Of a stretch of DNA of 7,918 nt, positions 5,765-7,918 are shown piece by piece. Within the stretch, counting starts at the first letter, position 1; the number at the start of each line of letters is the position of its first letter. Origin of the DNA: an uncultured Ruminococcus sp. (lineage in GTDB: Bacteria; Bacillota; Clostridia; Oscillospirales; Ruminococcaceae); assembly GCA_937926145.1 (NCBI GenBank), contig CALANW010000161.1, positions 1-7,918 of the forward strand, written 5' to 3'. A program made the translations under genes and the position numbers. The notes beneath the pieces were generated by a model, which was given only the letters and a program-made list of their open reading frames with translations, made no database searches and was not told the DNA's origin.

Positions 5765-7168
5765 ATGCCACAGAAAAATATCGGTAAGGTAGTCCAGATC
5801 ATCGGTGCGGTAGTCGATATCGCATTTGAAAAGGATCACCTGCCGAATCTTCTGAATGCAATAGAAATTGACAACAACGGTGAAAAGCTTGTCTGCGAGG
5901 TTGCACAGCATATCGGCGACGATGTCGTTCGATGCATTGCAATGTCCTCCACAGACGGACTTGTAAGAGGCATTGACGCAGTTGATACGGGCAGTCCTAT
6001 CACCGTTCCCGTCGGCAGAGGTACGCTCGGAAGAATCTTCAACATTCTCGGCGAACCCGTTGACAACAAGCCCGCTCCCGACTGCGAGGAAAGATGGGCT
6101 ATCCATAGAGAAGCTCCTTCCTACGAAGAGCAGGCTGCCGCTAACGAGATACTCGAAACAGGTATCAAGGTAATCGACCTTATCTGTCCTTACCTCAAGG
6201 GCGGTAAGATCGGTCTTTTCGGAGGCGCAGGCGTTGGTAAGACAGTCCTTATCCAGGAACTTATCAACAACGTTGCCAACCAGCACGGCGGTATCTCCGT
6301 ATTCACGGGCGTTGGTGAACGTACCCGTGAGGGCAACGACCTTTATAACGAAATGACCGAGTCGGGAGTTATCGACAAGACCGTCCTCGTTTACGGTCAG
6401 ATGAATGAACCGCCGGGAGCAAGAATGAGAGTAGGTCTTTCGGGACTTACAATGGCTGAATATTTCCGTGACGTTGAGGGACAGGACGTTCTTCTCTTCA
6501 TCGATAATATCTTCCGTTTCACTCAGGCAGGTTCGGAGGTTTCCGCACTTCTCGGACGTATGCCGTCCGCCGTTGGTTACCAGCCGACACTTGCTACGGA
6601 AATGGGCGCTCTTCAGGAGCGTATCACTTCCACGAGCAAGGGTTCTATCACATCGGTACAGGCCGTTTACGTTCCTGCCGATGACCTTACTGACCCTGCT
6701 CCTGCAACAACATTCGCCCACCTTGACGCTACAACGGTTCTTTCAAGAGATATCGCTTCGCTCGGTATTTACCCCGCAGTTGATCCTCTTGACTCGACTT
6801 CGAGAATTCTCTCTCCCGATATCGTCGGAAAAGAGCATTACGAAACAGCAAGAGCCGTTCAGAATATCCTCCAGAGATATACCGAACTCCAGGATATCAT
6901 CGCTATCATGGGTATGGACGAGCTTTCCGATGAAGATAAGCTCACCGTTTCAAGAGCAAGAAAGATACAGCGTTTCCTCTCACAGCCGTTCTCCGTTGCG
7001 GAGCAGTTCACAGGCTATCAGGGTAAATATGTACCGCTCAAGGAAACTATCAGAGGCTTCAAGGAGATCATCGAAGGTCTTCACGACGACCTCCCCGAGT
7101 CTGCATTCCTCTTTGCAGGAACAATAGACGAGGTAGTGGAAAAAGCAAAAACAATGAGCGCTGAATAA
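5765..7168 (+). CDS. atpD: F1Fo-ATP synthase subunit beta
   Basis: Beta is the catalytic subunit that makes or hydrolyses ATP, with three copies per enzyme. It has 467 residues from ATG 5765, the normal length. The P-loop GGAGVGKT is at 153-160 with Lys159 and Thr160. The catalytic glutamate is Glu185 in GVGERTREGND. The Walker B strand DVLLFIDN is at 241-248. The signature PAVDPLDSTS is at 337-346. The DELSEED loop that pushes on gamma reads DELSDED here (385-391), a mild acidic change. All residues needed for catalysis are present. It has one of the strongest ribosome binding sites in the operon and lies 14 bases before atpC, so those two are probably coupled. The long antisense reading frame over its first part is a coding shadow. 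Confidence 0.99.
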   Translation: MPQKNIGKVVQIIGAVVDIAFEKDHLPNLLNAIEIDNNGEKLVCEVAQHIGDDVVRCIAMSSTDGLVRGIDAVDTGSPITVPVGRGTLGRIFNILGEPVDNKPAPDCEERWAIHREAPSYEEQAAANEILETGIKVIDLICPYLKGGKIGLFGGAGVGKTVLIQELINNVANQHGGISVFTGVGERTREGNDLYNEMTESGVIDKTVLVYGQMNEPPGARMRVGLSGLTMAEYFRDVEGQDVLLFIDNIFRFTQAGSEVSALLGRMPSAVGYQPTLATEMGALQERITSTSKGSITSVQAVYVPADDLTDPAPATTFAHLDATTVLSRDIASLGIYPAVDPLDSTSRILSPDIVGKEHYETARAVQNILQRYTELQDIIAIMGMDELSDEDKLTVSRARKIQRFLSQPFSVAEQFTGYQGKYVPLKETIRGFKEIIEGLHDDLPESAFLFAGTIDEVVEKAKTMSAE

Positions 7169-7182
7169 TCGGAGGTGGAATA

Positions 7183-7593
7183 ATGGCTGCCGAGTTCAGA
7201 CTCTCGATCATTACTCCCGAAAAGACGTTCTATGACGATGAAACATCAATGGTCATCGTCAGAACGACCGAGGGAGATATCGGTATCCTCGCAAATCATA
7301 CGAGCCTTGTAGCAAGCCTGCCATCGGGTCCCGTCAAGATAAAAAATCAGGACGGAACATTTAAAATAGCAGCGCTTTCGTCGGGAATAATCAAAGTCGG
7401 CGGAAACAAGGTATCTATCATTGCAAACGCAGTTGAATGGGCAGATGAGATCGATATCGACTGGGCAAAACGCTCCGAAGCGGAAGCAAGGGATAAGCTC
7501 CAGCATCTTAAAGATAAGCACGAGCTTGACATTGCCGAATTGAAGCTCCAGAGAGCGCTCAATCGAATCAGCGTCCACTCAATGGTTAAGTAA
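7183..7593 (+). CDS. atpC: F1Fo-ATP synthase subunit epsilon
   Basis: Epsilon binds gamma at the foot of the central stalk and, in many bacteria, restrains ATP hydrolysis through its C-terminal helices. The protein has 136 residues. An N-terminal beta-sandwich (about 1-86) contains the conserved EGDIGILANHTSLVASL (30-46), and a helical hairpin follows (about 93-133) with RALNRISV (124-131). In Bacillus-type epsilon an IDxxRA motif at the start of the first helix helps bind ATP. Here the matching position reads IDWAKR (92-97), so that motif is not intact. GGAGGTGG (7171-7178) lies just before the ATG. This is the last gene of the operon, and an inverted-repeat-rich tail follows. Confidence 0.97.
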   Translation: MAAEFRLSIITPEKTFYDDETSMVIVRTTEGDIGILANHTSLVASLPSGPVKIKNQDGTFKIAALSSGIIKVGGNKVSIIANAVEWADEIDIDWAKRSEAEARDKLQHLKDKHELDIAELKLQRALNRISVHSMVK

Positions 7594-7598
7594 AAAAG

Positions 7599-7612
7599 TC
7601 GCAGCAATGCGA
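7599..7612 (-). terminator. Possible minus-strand terminator just after atpC
   Basis: TCGCA and TGCGA form a 5-base-pair stem around a 4-base loop (GCAA on the plus strand). On the minus strand the stem is followed by C and then six T (7597-7592). Stem strength is low. It could stop transcripts entering from the right, if a gene on that strand lies beyond the window. On the plus strand it has no T-run. Confidence 0.3.
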
Positions 7613-7631
7613 AGCCAAGCAAAAGTTTCGT

Positions 7632-7676
7632 CCACCTTTTCAAAGGTGGTGGGTGTCCAGAGGGCAAAGCCCTTGG
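7632..7676. repeat. Tandem GC-rich hairpins
   Basis: First hairpin: CCACCTTT (7632-7639) and AAAGGTGG (7642-7649) are perfect inverted repeats. Second hairpin: CCA-G-AGGGC (7657-7665), loop AAA, GCCCT-TGG (7669-7676), eight pairs with one bulged G. Neither is followed by a T-run. The arrangement looks like a dispersed intergenic repeat of the kind found in many copies in Ruminococcus-like genomes, though copy number cannot be judged here. They might also protect the 3' end of the atp mRNA. Confidence 0.5.
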
Positions 7677-7680
7677 TCGC

Positions 7681-7695
7681 AGGTCAATTTGACCT
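7681..7695. repeat. Short palindrome sharing its arm with the element at the window end
   Basis: AGGTCAA (7681-7687) and TTGACCT (7689-7695) are perfect inverted repeats. The 8-mer GCAGGTCA (7679-7686) and the 6-mer TGACCT (7690-7695) recur in the larger palindrome at 7872-7916. Only three T follow, so it would be a weak plus-strand terminator at best. Confidence 0.45.
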
Positions 7696-7771
7696 TTAGC
7701 AGAAGAGCGAAACACTCTAAACTAACAGCGAAAGCATTGCCGCAACAACGAAATCACTAACAGCTAAAAAA

Positions 7772-7845
7772 GGCGCAATTCACACAAAAAAGGCAAAACA
7801 GAACGTGAGAAATCAGTTCTGTAAACCTAAAATGTGAATTGCGCC
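7772..7845. repeat. Nested 74-base inverted repeat, possible terminator or mobile repeat
   Basis: The outer arms GGCGCAATTCACA (7772-7784) and TGTGAATTGCGCC (7833-7845) are a perfect 13-base inverted repeat. Inside, ACAGAAC (7798-7804) and GTTCTGT (7816-7822) form a second perfect 7-base stem. Six A precede the left arm (7766-7771), so minus-strand RNA would end the stem with six U. The plus strand has the weaker ATTCTTTATATT after the right arm. It could be a bidirectional terminator with an unusually large loop, a small structured RNA, or a miniature repeat element. No coding sequence is inside. Confidence 0.55.
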
Positions 7846-7871
7846 ATTCTTTATATTCGGAAGAACTATCC

Positions 7872-7916
7872 TTGCAGGTCATATATGCGAACGAAGTGAG
7901 TATATATGACCTGCAA
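7872..7916. repeat. Long palindrome at the window edge
   Basis: The arms 7872-7888 and 7900-7916 pair over 17 positions. The first 15 pairs are perfect (left arm begins TTGCAGGTCATATAT), followed by one G-T wobble and a closing C-G. The loop is 11 bases (GAACGAAGTGA). No T-run is visible, but the window ends two bases later. The arm shares GCAGGTCA with the palindrome at 7681-7695, which suggests a family of related repeats. Confidence 0.6.
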
Positions 7917-7918
7917 CG

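Larger units (their letters stand above)
7594..7918. other. Gene-free tail after atpC, rich in inverted repeats
   Basis: I see no credible gene in these 325 bases on either strand. They contain at least six inverted repeats, at 7599-7612, 7632-7649, 7657-7676, 7681-7695, 7772-7845 and 7872-7916. They also contain a 9-base direct repeat, ACTAACAGC, at 7721-7729 and 7756-7764. The density of palindromes is unlike the rest of the window and suggests dispersed non-coding repeat elements as well as the end of the atp transcript. Confidence 0.7.

Noticed and set aside
5675..6721. A 348-codon open frame on the minus strand opposite atpG/atpD
   Set aside because: It is antisense to the highly conserved beta subunit, has no recognisable domain, is rich in Cys/Ser/Arg as expected from a mirrored frame, and has no promoter or ribosome binding site that I can see.
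6468..7127. A 219-codon plus-strand frame inside atpD
   Set aside because: It is a shifted frame of the beta gene, very rich in Ser, Arg and Leu, with no family resemblance.
7347..7715. A 122-codon minus-strand frame across the end of atpC and the repeat region
   Set aside because: It reads through the hairpin repeats and the antisense of epsilon; composition and position fit a spurious frame.
7594..7918. CRISPR-like array in the repeat-rich tail
   Set aside because: The repeats are inverted, differ from one another and have no regular spacing or spacer units; no cas gene is present.

Overview
The window carries one complete F1Fo-ATP synthase operon (atpI-atpB-atpE-atpF-atpH-atpA-atpG-atpD-atpC, + strand, 586-7593). 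Upstream are two tRNA genes on the opposite strand, and downstream is a gene-free tail rich in inverted repeats. The gene order, strong GGAGG-type ribosome binding sites, sigma-A-like promoters and c-subunit sequence fit an anaerobic Firmicute of the class Clostridia, possibly a Ruminococcus-like gut bacterium. The genus is inference only.

Layout. 1-50 is the 5' part of a tRNA-Thr(UGU) and 189-265 a complete tRNA-Pro(UGG), both on the minus strand and each with a good promoter of its own. The 320 bases from 266 to 585 are AT-rich and hold the tRNA-Pro promoter, the divergent atp promoter (TTGCAA, 17 bases, TATAAT with an extended TG) and the atpI ribosome binding site. The operon follows: the membrane sector and its accessory protein (I, a, c, b), then the stalk and catalytic sector (delta, alpha, gamma, beta, epsilon). 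All nine genes look intact, with standard lengths and catalytic motifs. From 7594 to 7918 no gene is visible, but there are at least six inverted repeats, including a nested 74-base element and a 45-base near-perfect palindrome at the window edge.

How the genes work together. Subunits a, b and c form the membrane ion channel and rotor. Alpha3-beta3 with gamma, delta and epsilon forms the catalytic head, central stalk and part of the stator. AtpI is probably an assembly factor. The c subunit has the residues of a sodium-binding rotor, with two carboxylates per site (Glu35 and Glu68), so the enzyme is predicted to couple to Na+ rather than only H+.

No unknown multi-gene system is present. The points most worth a second look are the two-carboxylate sodium motif, the placement of intercistronic hairpins exactly in front of the three genes whose products are needed in several copies (c, alpha, beta), and the palindromic elements after atpC.
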